The notes: generated by a model not told the origin, from the letters alone. Counted from the first letter of the stretch, positions 18,508 to 28,681 are shown. The stretch: 64,000 nucleotides of DNA from Hyphomicrobiaceae bacterium (GCA_021775735.1 JAJFHG010000041.1:168511-232510), one strand, 5' to 3'. Numbers and translations are program-made.

Positions 18508-21500
18508 GCTCTATTGAGATATCCGCATTGGACTATGCCGAACTTCAAGTCTCCAGTAATTTTTCGTTTTTACGTGGAGCCTCGCATCCTGACGAACTTG
18601 TTTCCACCGCTCAGGAGCGTGGACTGTCAGCCATTGCACTGACAGATCGCAACACACTTGCAGGTGTCGTTCGCGGTCACATCGCAGCAAAGCAGGTTGG
18701 TATTCCTTTTATTGTCGGCTGTCGCCTTGATCTGACGAACGGCCCAAGCCTGCTTTGTTATCCCACAGACCGCACGGCATATGGTCGCCTGTCACGCCTT
18801 CTGACTTGGGGCAAACGCCGCTCAGAAAAAGGCGAGTGCCATCTCACCCTTGAAGATGTCTATGCGCATGCAAGAGGACAGATTTTTATTCTTTTGCCGC
18901 CGAATGCATGGCACCATGATGAACTCACCCATAATGCACAAACCATTTCAGACCATCTTGGCAGCCCTTGTTTTCTATCCGCCCAATATACCTATCGCAG
19001 TAATGACCGTCGCTGTATCGCCGAACTTGAGGTGATCGCCAAAAACGCAGGCACACCACTCGTTGCAACCGGCGATGTACTCTACCACAAGCCTGTCCGG
19101 CGACCGCTGCAGGATGTTGTCACCTGCATTCGAGAACATTGCACGATTTCAGACGCGGGCTTTCGTCTGGAAGCAAACGCGGAACGTCACCTGCGTTCAC
19201 CAAGCGAAATGATGCACCTGTTTTCCGGACACGAAGCTGCGTTGAAACGAACCATTGAGATCGCTAAGAGCTGCCGCTTTAATCTTGAAGAGCTTAGCTA
19301 CAATTATCCAAATGAACCCGTTCCACCAGATAAAAGCCCACAACAACATCTAGAGGATTTGACATGGGGCGGGGCGGCGCGGCGCTATCCTAACGGCATT
19401 CCCGAAAAAGTCCGGGCAACACTTCAAAAAGAACTAAAGCTGATCGCCGAGTTGAATTTTCCACTCTACTTCCTGACCGTTCACGATATTGTCTGCTGGG
19501 CGCGCGATCAGGATCCACCGATCCTATGTCAGGGGCGCGGGTCGGCAGCCAACTCAGCAGTATGTTATTGCCTTTTCATCACCTCCGTTGATCCAACAGA
19601 GATCGACCTTCTCTTTGAACGCTTCATCTCACGCGAACGCAAAGAACCGCCTGACATTGACGTCGACTTCGAACACGAACGACGCGAAGAGGTGATGCAG
19701 TACATCTATAAACGCTATGGTCGCGAGCGCGCCGGCATCGCTGCTACGGTCATCACCTATCGTTCGCGTAGTGCTACACGTGAAGTCGGTAAGGTTATGG
19801 GACTATCGGAAGACATAACATCTGCACTTGTTGGGACGGTATGGGGAAGCTCAAATAATGTCATCTCACAAAAACGCGTGCGTGAAGCTGGTCTCAACCC
19901 GCAAGACCTGACACTCCGTCGAACACTTGCGCTTACATCGCAATTAATTGGCTTCCCACGCCATTTGTCTCAACACGTCGGCGGTTTTATCTTAACCGAA
20001 GACCCACTTTGCGAGGTTGTCCCAATTGGCAATGCTGCAATGGATGATCGCACTTTCATCGAATGGGACAAAGATGATCTTGATGCACTTGGGATTTTGA
20101 AAGTGGATGTGCTCGCGCTTGGCATGCTGACCTGCATCCAAAAATGCTTGCATTTACTCAAAGCGCATTACGGCGAAGACCGAGATTTAGCGAGTTTCTT
20201 TCCAGCAAATGACAAAGCAACGTTTAAAATGATCCAGAACGCTGACACGCTTGGCGTTTTCCAAATTGAAAGTCGCGCGCAAATGAGCATGTTGCCGCGT
20301 CTCAAGCCGAAAAACTTCTATGACCTTGTGATCGAGATCGCCATTGTCCGGCCAGGTCCCATTCAAGGCGGGATGGTCCATCCCTATTTGCGGCGCAGAA
20401 AGAAATTGGAAGCAGCGGAAATTCCGTCACCCAAACATGGGGACCCTGACGAGCTGCACAACGTGCTCGGCAAAACGCTCGGCGTACCATTGTTCCAAGA
20501 GCAAGCCATGAGCCTCGCCATGAAGGCTGCAGAATTCACGTCTGCCGAACTCAACGGATTGCGCCGTGCCATGGCGACCTTCCGCCGTGCTGGCACCATC
20601 CATACCTTTGAAGAGTTGATGGTTTCACGCATGGTCGCACGCGGATACGAAGAAGATTTTGCAAAACGATGCTTTAACCAGATTAAGGGCTTTGCCGAAT
20701 ATGGTTTTCCCGAAAGCCACTCAGCAAGTTTTGCACTCCTTGCCTATGTCTCGTCCTGGCTCAAGTGTCACCGCCCAGACGTTTTTGCGTGCGGGCTTTT
20801 GAATTCTCAACCTATGGGATTTTATGCACCCGCCCAGATTGTTCGCGATGCGCGCGAACACGGTGTCGAGGTGCGCCCCGTCGATATCAATATGAGTATG
20901 TGGGATAACACACTTGAACCCATCGGGGATGGTCGTCAGGCGTTGCGCCTGGGCATGCGCCAAGCGGACGGACTGAACAAAGAGCATGCCGAAAAAATCG
21001 TTGCCACGCGAGACGAAAAATTCACCGACATGGAACAGATTTACGATGGAAGTGGCGTGCCACTTCATGTGCTTGAGCGCCTTGCCGATGCTGATGCATT
21101 TCGATCTATGGGGCTTGATCGCCGTGAGGCGCTTTGGCAGGTGCGTGGTCTGTCAAAATCACAGCGGTTACCTTTGTTCGCTGAGGCGCAGGTGCAAGAT
21201 TATGGTCCGGAGCAAAATATCGAACTGCCAAAAATGTCTCTGCCTGAGCATGTGGTTGCAGACTATCAAACCCTTCGCTTATCTTTGAAGGCTCACCCGA
21301 TGGAACTGCTGCGAACTATCTTCAACCAGGCTGGATGTGTAACAACAGCAATATCGCGCGAGATTGCTGACGGAAAATGGGTGTCCGTTGCCGGTGTCGT
21401 CCTGGTCCGGCAGCGTCCAGGCACAGCCAAGGGTGTTATGTTTATGACCGTTGAAGACGAAACCGGTGTTGCAAATGCAGTTGTCTGGCCGAAAACGTTT

Positions 21501-21755
21501 GAAAAATACCGCAAGGTCGCGATGGGAAGCCGCCTCGTCCTGATCCGTGGACGCATTCAGTCTCATGATGGCGTTGTGCATGTGGTCGTGAATCGGCTTG
21601 AAGACCACTCCGCGAAGCTTGAACTGCTGTCTCATGCTCCTGTCGATTTGCCATTAAGTCCGGCAGATGAAGTGATCAACCCGACACCTGAACGCACACC
21701 GCGCCGTCATCCACGCAACGTACGTATCATCCCAAACTCACGGGATTTTCACTAA
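18504..21755 (+). CDS. dnaE2: Error-prone DNA polymerase DnaE2 (ImuC)
   Basis: The 1083-residue C-family polymerase that carries out SOS-induced translesion synthesis with ImuA and ImuB. The N-terminal PHP domain starts with 'YAELQVSSNFSFLRGASHPDELV'. The polymerase palm carries 'PDIDVDF' around residues 382-388, with the catalytic Asp pair. 'RGSAANSAVCY' and 'LSQHVGGF' are C-family signatures, and an OB-fold nucleic-acid domain lies near 930-1030. The ATG overlapping the imuB stop (ATGA) is chosen over a start eight codons upstream. Co-transcription from the LexA-controlled promoter is clear. Confidence 0.97.
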   Translation: MSSIEISALDYAELQVSSNFSFLRGASHPDELVSTAQERGLSAIALTDRNTLAGVVRGHIAAKQVGIPFIVGCRLDLTNGPSLLCYPTDRTAYGRLSRLLTWGKRRSEKGECHLTLEDVYAHARGQIFILLPPNAWHHDELTHNAQTISDHLGSPCFLSAQYTYRSNDRRCIAELEVIAKNAGTPLVATGDVLYHKPVRRPLQDVVTCIREHCTISDAGFRLEANAERHLRSPSEMMHLFSGHEAALKRTIEIAKSCRFNLEELSYNYPNEPVPPDKSPQQHLEDLTWGGAARRYPNGIPEKVRATLQKELKLIAELNFPLYFLTVHDIVCWARDQDPPILCQGRGSAANSAVCYCLFITSVDPTEIDLLFERFISRERKEPPDIDVDFEHERREEVMQYIYKRYGRERAGIAATVITYRSRSATREVGKVMGLSEDITSALVGTVWGSSNNVISQKRVREAGLNPQDLTLRRTLALTSQLIGFPRHLSQHVGGFILTEDPLCEVVPIGNAAMDDRTFIEWDKDDLDALGILKVDVLALGMLTCIQKCLHLLKAHYGEDRDLASFFPANDKATFKMIQNADTLGVFQIESRAQMSMLPRLKPKNFYDLVIEIAIVRPGPIQGGMVHPYLRRRKKLEAAEIPSPKHGDPDELHNVLGKTLGVPLFQEQAMSLAMKAAEFTSAELNGLRRAMATFRRAGTIHTFEELMVSRMVARGYEEDFAKRCFNQIKGFAEYGFPESHSASFALLAYVSSWLKCHRPDVFACGLLNSQPMGFYAPAQIVRDAREHGVEVRPVDINMSMWDNTLEPIGDGRQALRLGMRQADGLNKEHAEKIVATRDEKFTDMEQIYDGSGVPLHVLERLADADAFRSMGLDRREALWQVRGLSKSQRLPLFAEAQVQDYGPEQNIELPKMSLPEHVVADYQTLRLSLKAHPMELLRTIFNQAGCVTTAISREIADGKWVSVAGVVLVRQRPGTAKGVMFMTVEDETGVANAVVWPKTFEKYRKVAMGSRLVLIRGRIQSHDGVVHVVVNRLEDHSAKLELLSHAPVDLPLSPADEVINPTPERTPRRHPRNVRIIPNSRDFH

Positions 21756-21854
21756 AAACACAAACAGAGTTCGTGGTCGTCAGGACGACCGATGATAGAC
21801 TCTCCACCTCACATGTGCACAAACACTAAACCAACAAAAAAAGAGGCTCATTTC

Positions 21855-22865
21855 ATGAAAGCCGTTGCGCTCAAACAGTACTTACCTATTGATGATCCAA
21901 ATTCCTTTTTGGATGTCGATCTGCCAAAACCAATTCCGACAGGGCGTGACATCCTCGTCGCGATCAAAGCGGTCGCCGTCAATCCGGTTGATACCAAGGT
22001 GCGCGCGCCAAAAGAACAAGTTGAAGAAACGCCGCGTGTTTTGGGATGGGATGCAAGCGGTGTCGTCGCAGCGGTGGGGGCTGATGTGACGATGTTCAAA
22101 CCAGGAGACGAGGTCTGGTACGCAGGGGATATCACACGGGCCGGCAGCAACACAGAATTTCAACTGGTTGACGAACGCATTGTCGGAAAGAAACCGACAT
22201 CCCTCAGTCATACTGAAGCCGCTGCGCTACCGCTCACGACATTGACTGCCTACGAATCCTTCTTTGATCGCCTTGGCATTGACCGCGACGGTGCCTCTAA
22301 AGGCCAAACCCTCCTGATCGTCGGAGCAGGCGGCGGTGTCGGCTCGATTGGTATTCAACTTGCCAAACATGCTGGTTTGATTGTGATCGCAACAGCGTCT
22401 CGGCCTGAGACGACCGCCTGGGTGAAAGAACTTGGAGCCGATCACGTCGTCAATCACCGCGAGGACATGGTTGCGCAGGTGCGCGCCCTTGGCATGCAGC
22501 ATGTCGACCACATTGCGATATTCAACGACATGCGCCACTGGGAAACGGCAGTCGAACTCATCCGTCCGCAAGGTGGCATCGTCACCATCGACGACACCAA
22601 TCTTCCGATGCCGATGGATGGCATGAAAATGAAAGCAGCGAGCCTCCATTGGGAATTCATGTTTGCTCGCGCCATGCATCAGACACCCGACATGATCGAG
22701 CAACACAAACTTTTAAGTTGGGTTGCCTCGGAGATTGACGCAGGTCGCATACGCACAACGGTAAGCGAGGTCTTGTCGCCGATAAACGCTACCAACTTGA
22801 GAGAAGCGCATCGTTTAATTGAGACGGGCCAAGCCAAAGGCAAAATAGTCATTGAAGGGTTCTAG
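21855..22865 (+). CDS. Zinc-type alcohol dehydrogenase-like / quinone oxidoreductase family protein
   Basis: A 336-residue medium-chain dehydrogenase/reductase. It has the N-terminal GroES-like fold ('GRDILVAIKAVAVNPVDTKVR', 'LGWDASGVVAAVGADVTMFKPGDEVWYAG') and a Rossmann domain with 'LLIVGAGGGVGSIGIQLAKHAGL'. It lacks the zinc-binding Cys residues of true alcohol dehydrogenases, which fits the NADPH quinone-oxidoreductase-like branch. The substrate is unknown. The ATG at 21855 has AGAGG 8 nt ahead; the longer frame from 21792 adds a tail not seen in the family. It is a separate unit downstream of dnaE2. Confidence 0.87.
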   Translation: MKAVALKQYLPIDDPNSFLDVDLPKPIPTGRDILVAIKAVAVNPVDTKVRAPKEQVEETPRVLGWDASGVVAAVGADVTMFKPGDEVWYAGDITRAGSNTEFQLVDERIVGKKPTSLSHTEAAALPLTTLTAYESFFDRLGIDRDGASKGQTLLIVGAGGGVGSIGIQLAKHAGLIVIATASRPETTAWVKELGADHVVNHREDMVAQVRALGMQHVDHIAIFNDMRHWETAVELIRPQGGIVTIDDTNLPMPMDGMKMKAASLHWEFMFARAMHQTPDMIEQHKLLSWVASEIDAGRIRTTVSEVLSPINATNLREAHRLIETGQAKGKIVIEGF

Positions 22866-23007
22866 GTGCCCGAGATCAGAACAGATCTTGGCAGAGATTT
22901 TCGTTCAAGACGCCGCACTCATTCTTGTCAGCGTCTTTCAAGCTTGCGCACGAGCTCTGATCAGTTTAGCGAAGGTGCTAAATCTTACGGAAAGAGGAAT
23001 TTGGAAT

Positions 23008-23295
23008 ATGACAGCGTCTCAAGACAAAGACGAAACAATCGCCCAATTGAGGGCAGAGGTTACCGAGCTCTCGGGCTTGGCACTTGCCACAGGTGTCATT
23101 CTCACTCAGTTGCTACAGACGACATGCTCCAGAGAACTTAATCCCCAAGGGGCGGTCGACAAAATTGTGAAAAATGCTCGAGACGGCATTGAAGCCTTTT
23201 CGAAACAAAACAGTTCCAATCCAGCGATGACCGAACGCGCACTGGAAGCGATTACACAATATGAAGACCAGATCCGGTCCGTATTGCGCACTTAA
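23008..23295 (+). CDS. Small hypothetical protein, helical
   Basis: A 95-residue protein of unknown function. It begins MTASQDKDETIAQLRAEVTEL, which looks like an N-terminal coiled coil, and continues through helical, mixed-charge sequence with one hydrophobic stretch ('SGLALATGVILTQLL'). An AGAGGAAT sequence precedes the ATG. A longer frame begins inside the upstream gene at 22852 but lacks support. No family was recognised. It lies between an oxidoreductase and a VOC protein on the same strand. Confidence 0.6.
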   Translation: MTASQDKDETIAQLRAEVTELSGLALATGVILTQLLQTTCSRELNPQGAVDKIVKNARDGIEAFSKQNSSNPAMTERALEAITQYEDQIRSVLRT

Positions 23296-23355
23296 TGCAA
23301 CTCGGAAATCCCACCTCCGACTTCCAAAAAATTAGAACTGTTCTATGATCTAATC

Positions 23356-23733
23356 ATGAACATGCGTCCATCCATTCCAATTTTGCGCAGCTTCGACGAA
23401 GCCAAAGCAAAAGAGTTTTATGTTGACTTCTTAGACTTTGAGATCTTTTTCGAGCATCGCTTTGAGCCTGACCTGCCTTTGTACATGGGGCTCATCAAAG
23501 ATACCTGTGTGCTGCATATTTCTGAGCATCATGGCGATGCGTGCCCGGGTTCCGCGGTTCGCATTGAGGTCGACGATGTCGATGCTTATTGCAAGCAGTT
23601 GAATAAGAAACGATATCAGAATGCCCGCCCCGAAGTGATGGAACAGCCATGGGGTTTTCGCGACATGTGCATAGACGACCCGGCTGGCAACCGGCTCATC
23701 TTCTGCACCCCGATTGAGGACACCTCAAGTTAA
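23356..23733 (+). CDS. Glyoxalase/bleomycin-resistance (VOC) family protein
   Basis: A 125-residue VOC-fold protein. The pattern 'PILRSFDEAKAKEFYVDFLDFEIFFEHRF' and the ending 'QPWGFRDMCIDDPAGNRLIFC' match the bleomycin-resistance-like branch, in which a dimer binds a ligand rather than catalysing. Possible metal or ligand residues are His in 'LHISEHHGDACPGS' and the Glu region 'VRIEVDDVDAY'. The real ligand is unknown and resistance is not implied. It ends 118 bp before the convergent channel gene. Confidence 0.82.
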   Translation: MNMRPSIPILRSFDEAKAKEFYVDFLDFEIFFEHRFEPDLPLYMGLIKDTCVLHISEHHGDACPGSAVRIEVDDVDAYCKQLNKKRYQNARPEVMEQPWGFRDMCIDDPAGNRLIFCTPIEDTSS

Positions 23734-23850
23734 AGCTGTGTACAAAGTGAACCTTGAAACGTCCAAATTTGCGCATGAGGCGGACGCCACTCATGCGGCG
23801 TCGAGACCAGCCAAGGAGTTAGCATGGACATGTGCAAGCTGGCGAAACAA

Positions 23851-24288
23851 TCAGACGTGGTTGCCATCATTTTCTAACATGCGTGTAAAAAGCCCAACCA
23901 AAAAGGCTGTGCTGAGGCCAAAATTCAAAAGCCCTGTCACAGACGCCATGGCTGCAAAAACACGATAGTTATGGTCCAGCGTCACATCCCCATAGCCAAC
24001 GGTGGTGTATGTAATGATCGAAAAATAGATGGAATCGCTCATGTTCGACAAAGCGCCCATTCCATACAAGGCCAATGCCCAAGCCCACACTTGGATCGTA
24101 TGCGCAAAAACGACAGTTAAAGACACGGCCGAGATCAGTAGAGACCAGCGAGCAATTTCGTGAAGCCTATCCAAATGACGGAAAAAACGTCGAATATATC
24201 GCGCAAGATACACAAGCACAAACACATGCAAGACCGAGCAAATAACTAACAAGGCGCTGCCCCAGAAAATTTGAGTAATTGTCGTCAT
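23851..24288 (-). CDS. Two-TM potassium-channel-like protein (ion channel family)
   Basis: A 145-residue membrane protein with three or four hydrophobic segments. The selectivity-filter sequence 'TVGYGDV' sits in a pore loop preceded by 'SIYFSIITYT', as in Ion_trans_2-type K+ channels. There is no RCK/TrkA-N regulatory domain, so this is a minimal pore. The ATG at 24288 (MTTITQIFW) gives a clean start before the first membrane helix; in-frame ATG codons at 24333 and 24387 would add up to 33 residues. It is divergent from the RND efflux pair. Ion selectivity is inferred from the filter only. Confidence 0.82.
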   Translation of the reverse strand: MTTITQIFWGSALLVICSVLHVFVLVYLARYIRRFFRHLDRLHEIARWSLLISAVSLTVVFAHTIQVWAWALALYGMGALSNMSDSIYFSIITYTTVGYGDVTLDHNYRVFAAMASVTGLLNFGLSTAFLVGLFTRMLENDGNHV

Positions 24289-24406
24289 TGCGTCTTGTCT
24301 TTCTAGTGTTCCACTGTAGGTTCGATCCAGCATGTCAGGCTTATCACTATAAGGTCTTGATAAGGCAGTCATCCATGATGGAAACATTTATATTGAGTCA
24401 AAACCC

Positions 24407-25507
24407 ATGAATCGCTCACTACGATCAGGCTTAGTTTTCATGCTCGGCGTTAGTCTAGCAGGTTGCAACGAAGCGGACGTCAAAAAGGTCGAACTGCCAC
24501 CACGCTCCATCAAATATATGAAATTAGACCAGCTGGCGAAGAATGCCACCCGCCAGCTTGCCGGCGTTGTGAAAGCAGGCACCAGCGCGAACGTTGCCTT
24601 TGAGATCAATGGTAGCGTTACGGTGATGACAAAAAAAATTGGTGATCCCGTCAAAAAAGGGGAAGCGCTCGCAAAACTCGACCCAAAGTCGATTGAGCTG
24701 GAAGTCAAACAAGCAGAATTTTCATTGAAACAGGCGCTTGCAACGCTTGAAGATACGCGTAGCAAGCTGTCGCAAAAAGAACAATTATGGAAAAGTCGAT
24801 ACACGACGAAGACAGCTCTCGACACAGCAAAGGTAAACTTTGCGAACGCTGAGGGACAAGTGGGCATTGCCCGTAGTCAACTTGATCTGAGAAAAAGAGA
24901 TCTTGGTAAAACGGTCCTGGAAGCACCATTCTCGGGAACTGTTTCTGAGCGCGCTGTGGAAGTGTTTGAAGAAGTCAAGGCAGGTGAAGCCATTTACAAG
25001 CTGCAAACACAGGGTGAAAATGAGGTTGAGGTTTCAGTTCCAGAAACTCTTATTGGATTTGTGAAGGTCGGTGACTCTGTCACCGTTAAGCTGTCGCCTT
25101 TGAACGGAACATCGACAAAGGGTCTTGTTACCGAAGTTTCGCCGCAAGCTGGAGATGCAAATGCATTTCCCGTAACTGTCCGACTTGAGAAATCACCACC
25201 TGAATTGCGACCAGGAATGAGTGCGCAAGTGATTATTACCTTTAAGGGCGAAGGCACAGGAAAAGCCTACTCGATACCTGTGGGTGCGCTTAAGCCAGAT
25301 GTCACCGAAAATCAGGGTACCGTCTTCGTTTACGATCCCAAAACGGAGACCATTCGACAGGCTGCTGTGAAGGTTGTGGGTATAAAAGGGAATATGCCGG
25401 AGATCGTCGGTGATATTGAGCCTGGTGATATCATTGCAGTTGCCGGTGTTGGACAAATGTACGACGGCATGAAGGTTCGACTTCTTGATCCTGAAAAATC
25501 GTTCTAG
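24407..25507 (+). CDS. RND efflux periplasmic adaptor (HlyD/MFP family), lipoprotein
   Basis: A 366-residue membrane-fusion protein that links an inner-membrane RND pump to an outer-membrane channel. A lipoprotein signal with lipobox 'SLAGC' (Cys near residue 21) anchors it to the inner membrane. A biotinyl-lipoyl half ('KKIGDPVKKGEALAKLDP'), an alpha-helical hairpin with 'EFSLKQALATLEDTRSKLSQKEQLWKSRYTTKTALDTAKVNFANAEGQVGIARSQL', and the second lipoyl half ('APFSGTVSERAVEVFEEVKAGEAIYKL') follow in the expected order. The pump gene starts 10 bp later. The substrate is unknown. No outer-membrane factor lies beside it. Confidence 0.92.
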   Translation: MNRSLRSGLVFMLGVSLAGCNEADVKKVELPPRSIKYMKLDQLAKNATRQLAGVVKAGTSANVAFEINGSVTVMTKKIGDPVKKGEALAKLDPKSIELEVKQAEFSLKQALATLEDTRSKLSQKEQLWKSRYTTKTALDTAKVNFANAEGQVGIARSQLDLRKRDLGKTVLEAPFSGTVSERAVEVFEEVKAGEAIYKLQTQGENEVEVSVPETLIGFVKVGDSVTVKLSPLNGTSTKGLVTEVSPQAGDANAFPVTVRLEKSPPELRPGMSAQVIITFKGEGTGKAYSIPVGALKPDVTENQGTVFVYDPKTETIRQAAVKVVGIKGNMPEIVGDIEPGDIIAVAGVGQMYDGMKVRLLDPEKSF

Positions 25508-25516
25508 GGAGCCACC

Positions 25517-28500
25517 ATGCTGACCCAGCTGGCACTAAACAATCGTGCTCTGACCATCGCTTTTCTGATTATTGTGCTCCTCATAGGGCCCGTCAGTATT
25601 CTCAATCATCCGTCTCGAGAAGATCCCGCGATCATTATTCGCTCTGCATCTGTTATCGCGAACTTCCCAGGCATGTCGGCAAACCGGGTTGAAAACCTGA
25701 TTACGTCCAAGCTTGAAGAAAAAATTCGAGAAATGCCCGAGGTGGACGAGCTCGAGACGGTTTCTTCAGTTGGTCAGTCGCTGGTGAAGATTACCATCGC
25801 TGACAAATATACAGACATGACTCAAATCTGGTCAGATCTGCGCAACAAAATCGATGACGTAAAACCTGAGCTGCCATCCGGAACGCTCGGACCACAGGTG
25901 TTTGACGATGAAGGTAATGTTGCAATGGCGACCATTGCAATGACCGCAGAGGGCTTCTCGAATCTAGAGATGTACGAAGCATCTAAGGCCCTAAGACGCG
26001 TGATATACGCTCGCGTTCCAGGTGTACGTAAGGTCGAGTTTTTTGGCCGTGTCGAGCCGCGTGTGTTTGTTGAGTTCGATAATATACGCTTGTCCCGTAT
26101 GGGACTCACGCCCAACGCAATACAGTCCGCGATTTCACAGCAGAATGTCATTCTGCCAGGCGGTCGGATTGAGGCAGATGGTAAAGCTTTTACGATTGAA
26201 CCAAGTGGAGATCTTGGTTCAATCGATGACATCAAAAATATTTCTATCGCGCTACCAGATAGCAGTAGCTCGGTCTATCTGTCGGATATTGCGGATATCT
26301 CATTCGACTTTGAGGACCCTCCCAAGCAACCTGCATTTTGGAACGGCAAAGAGACCATCGTTATCTCCGTCTCGATGGTTGATCAATTTAATGCGTTCGT
26401 GATGGGGGATGCGCTAAAGAAAGTCGTGACAGCGTTTAACGGAACACTTCCCGTTGGCTTTCAACTTGATCTTATTACCTGGCAGCCAGATGAAATTAGA
26501 ACTGCTGTCTTCGGCGTTTTCAACAATCTTTGGCAGACTGTTTTGATTGTGCTTGGGGTTGTAATTGCGTTCCTTGGATTTCGTACCGGCCTGATCGTTG
26601 GCGCAATGGTACCGCTTGTGATGGTCATCACCGTGATCATAATGCGGTTGATTGGCATTGAACTAGAACGAATGTCACTTGCATCACTCATCATTTCCCT
26701 CGGCCTGCTCGTCGACAACGGAATTGTTGTTGCCGAAGAGTTTGGAAATCGCATTATGCGGGGCCAGGACCGTGTCCAAGCTGCGTTGGAGACAGGTCAA
26801 AGTCTTTCCAGGCCTTTGCTCGCAGCCTCTCTGACAACCATTCTGGCATTCATGCCACTGATGTTGGCACCGGGCGGTGCAGGCGAATACACACGATCAA
26901 TCTCATTGGTGATTGCTATTGCATTACTTGTTAGCTGGGTTGTTGCTTTGACAGCGTTAATCCTGTTTTGCCTATGGTTTCTCAAAGTTGGCGAAACAGT
27001 CGATGAGGAAAAAGCCTATAGTGCTTGGTATTATGACCGTTACCGTGGCCTCATTCGCGCCTGTCTTAAGAAGAAATACCTGTCCGTAGCGGCTGCATTT
27101 TCGACCTTATTGATCGGCGTCTTTCTTTTTGGCTATGTGTCAAAAACATTTTTTCCAGGTTCAGAACGGACCCAGCTTCAGGTTTTGGTTGAACTACCTC
27201 AAGGGCACAATACGCTTGCAACGCGTGCGGTCACCAAGCGGTTGGAAAATTGGCTTCTCGATAAGAAAAAGAACCCCGATGTTGTCAGCGTCGTGACCTA
27301 CATCGCAGATGGCGGGCCGCGCTTTTATCTGGCGCTCAGCCCCGTAGATGGAACTCCAAACACAGCCTACGTGTTGGTAAATGTTAAGGCCCCTGAAGAC
27401 GTCGGTAAATTGCGCCAGCGTGTCATGCGATATGCTGTCGACAGCGTTCCTGAAGCTGAAATCTTTCCCAAAGCAATGTCGATGGGACCGAATGAGGCTG
27501 GTCTTGTTGAGTACCGCATTGCAGGCCCGGATGAAAAGATTCTCAAGAAGAGCGCAGAGCAACTGCGGCTCGCCCTGCGCCGCATTCCAGGAACCGTCAA
27601 TGTTACCGACGATTGGAAGAATCCAACTGTAACCCTTCGTGTTGTGATCGATCAGGATGCTGCCCGACGCGTCGGCATCACATCACAAGACATCGCAAAT
27701 TCGCTGTCCAACCAATTGTCTGGCGTTGAAGTGACCGACTATCGTATTGATGACTTATCAATTCCGGTTGTTTTCCGCACTGGGGAAGATGAACGCACGC
27801 AACTTTCACGATTGCGATCTCTCAACATTGCCGTTTCCGGCGGCAGCCCTGTCCCCCTCGAACAAGTTGCAAAACTCGCTCCAAGCTTTGGCTTTTCCCA
27901 GGTCAAGCGCCGTGATCTCGAGCGCGTCATCACAGTTTCCGGCAAAAGTGACGTATTCACAGCTGCTGAGCTCGACCAAAAGATGTCGAAAGATGTGGAT
28001 GCGCTGAAACAATCCTTGCCACGTTTGTACCGGATTGAAAAAGGCGGGGAAATTGAAGGGTCAAGCGATGCTCAATCCGCGCTATTTGGCAATGTGCCGC
28101 TGGCGTTCGCCATTATGATACTCGTTCTTGTCTGGCAGTTTGACAGCTTTAAGAAACCAACCATGGTTTTGTTGACGATCCCGTTGTCCATCACGGGCGT
28201 CTCGCTTTCATTGCTTTTGATGCCGGGCGCAAATTTTAGTTTTATGGGTATCCTTGGGTTTTTGGCCCTCGCTGGCATCGTCATCAACAATGCTATCGTT
28301 TTGATTGACCGCATTGAAATCGAGAAAGCAGCAGGACGGTCCGACATTGACGCAATTGTTGAAGCTGGGGTTCGCCGCTTGCAGCCAATCATCATGACAA
28401 CATGCACAACAGCGATGGGACTGTTGCCAATCATCCTCTCGCGCGACGTTCTGTTTTACGACCTTGCGGTGGTCATTTCTGGAGGGCTTATTGTCGGAAC

Positions 28501-28627
28501 GCTACTCACGTTGATTGTTATTCCTTGCCTTTATGCCGTTTTTTATAACGTTAAGGGCGAAGAGCCGGAGGCAGAAACGCCGCCAGAAGCGGACCAAGAT
28601 GCAAGCCTTCAACCTGAGGCGACGTAA
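25517..28627 (+). CDS. RND efflux transporter permease subunit (AcrB/MexF-type)
   Basis: A 1036-residue proton-driven efflux pump with the repeated RND layout: one N-terminal membrane helix, a large periplasmic loop, six helices, and then the same again. The TM4 motif reads 'SLGLLVDNGIVVAEE'; AcrB has two adjacent Asp here, and this protein has Asp-Asn, as in other RND branches. 'GILGFLALAGIVINNAIVLIDRIE' is the counterpart in the second half. It is translated 10 bp after the adaptor gene, with GGGAGCC ahead of the ATG. The exported compound cannot be told from sequence. Confidence 0.93.
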   Translation: MLTQLALNNRALTIAFLIIVLLIGPVSILNHPSREDPAIIIRSASVIANFPGMSANRVENLITSKLEEKIREMPEVDELETVSSVGQSLVKITIADKYTDMTQIWSDLRNKIDDVKPELPSGTLGPQVFDDEGNVAMATIAMTAEGFSNLEMYEASKALRRVIYARVPGVRKVEFFGRVEPRVFVEFDNIRLSRMGLTPNAIQSAISQQNVILPGGRIEADGKAFTIEPSGDLGSIDDIKNISIALPDSSSSVYLSDIADISFDFEDPPKQPAFWNGKETIVISVSMVDQFNAFVMGDALKKVVTAFNGTLPVGFQLDLITWQPDEIRTAVFGVFNNLWQTVLIVLGVVIAFLGFRTGLIVGAMVPLVMVITVIIMRLIGIELERMSLASLIISLGLLVDNGIVVAEEFGNRIMRGQDRVQAALETGQSLSRPLLAASLTTILAFMPLMLAPGGAGEYTRSISLVIAIALLVSWVVALTALILFCLWFLKVGETVDEEKAYSAWYYDRYRGLIRACLKKKYLSVAAAFSTLLIGVFLFGYVSKTFFPGSERTQLQVLVELPQGHNTLATRAVTKRLENWLLDKKKNPDVVSVVTYIADGGPRFYLALSPVDGTPNTAYVLVNVKAPEDVGKLRQRVMRYAVDSVPEAEIFPKAMSMGPNEAGLVEYRIAGPDEKILKKSAEQLRLALRRIPGTVNVTDDWKNPTVTLRVVIDQDAARRVGITSQDIANSLSNQLSGVEVTDYRIDDLSIPVVFRTGEDERTQLSRLRSLNIAVSGGSPVPLEQVAKLAPSFGFSQVKRRDLERVITVSGKSDVFTAAELDQKMSKDVDALKQSLPRLYRIEKGGEIEGSSDAQSALFGNVPLAFAIMILVLVWQFDSFKKPTMVLLTIPLSITGVSLSLLLMPGANFSFMGILGFLALAGIVINNAIVLIDRIEIEKAAGRSDIDAIVEAGVRRLQPIIMTTCTTAMGLLPIILSRDVLFYDLAVVISGGLIVGTLLTLIVIPCLYAVFYNVKGEEPEAETPPEADQDASLQPEAT

Positions 28628-28640
28628 TCAACCATTCTTT

Positions 28641-28681
28641 CAAAAAATAAGGGCGAGGATCACTTGATGTGACCGTCGCCC
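28641..28681 (-). terminator. Intrinsic terminator of the pqqA transcript
   Basis: On the minus strand a hairpin (GGGCGACGGTCAC paired with the mirror arm, two mismatches, 5-nt loop) is followed by TTATTTTTT. It lies about 50 bases past the pqqA stop. Two further perfect inverted repeats lie between stop codon and terminator: 28686-28709 (9-bp arms) and 28712-28734 (8-bp arms). Confidence 0.8.

Noticed and set aside
21775..21790. Inverted repeat GGTCGT-CAGG-ACGACC after dnaE2
   Set aside because: No T-run on either strand; the 6-bp stem alone is weak evidence for a terminator.
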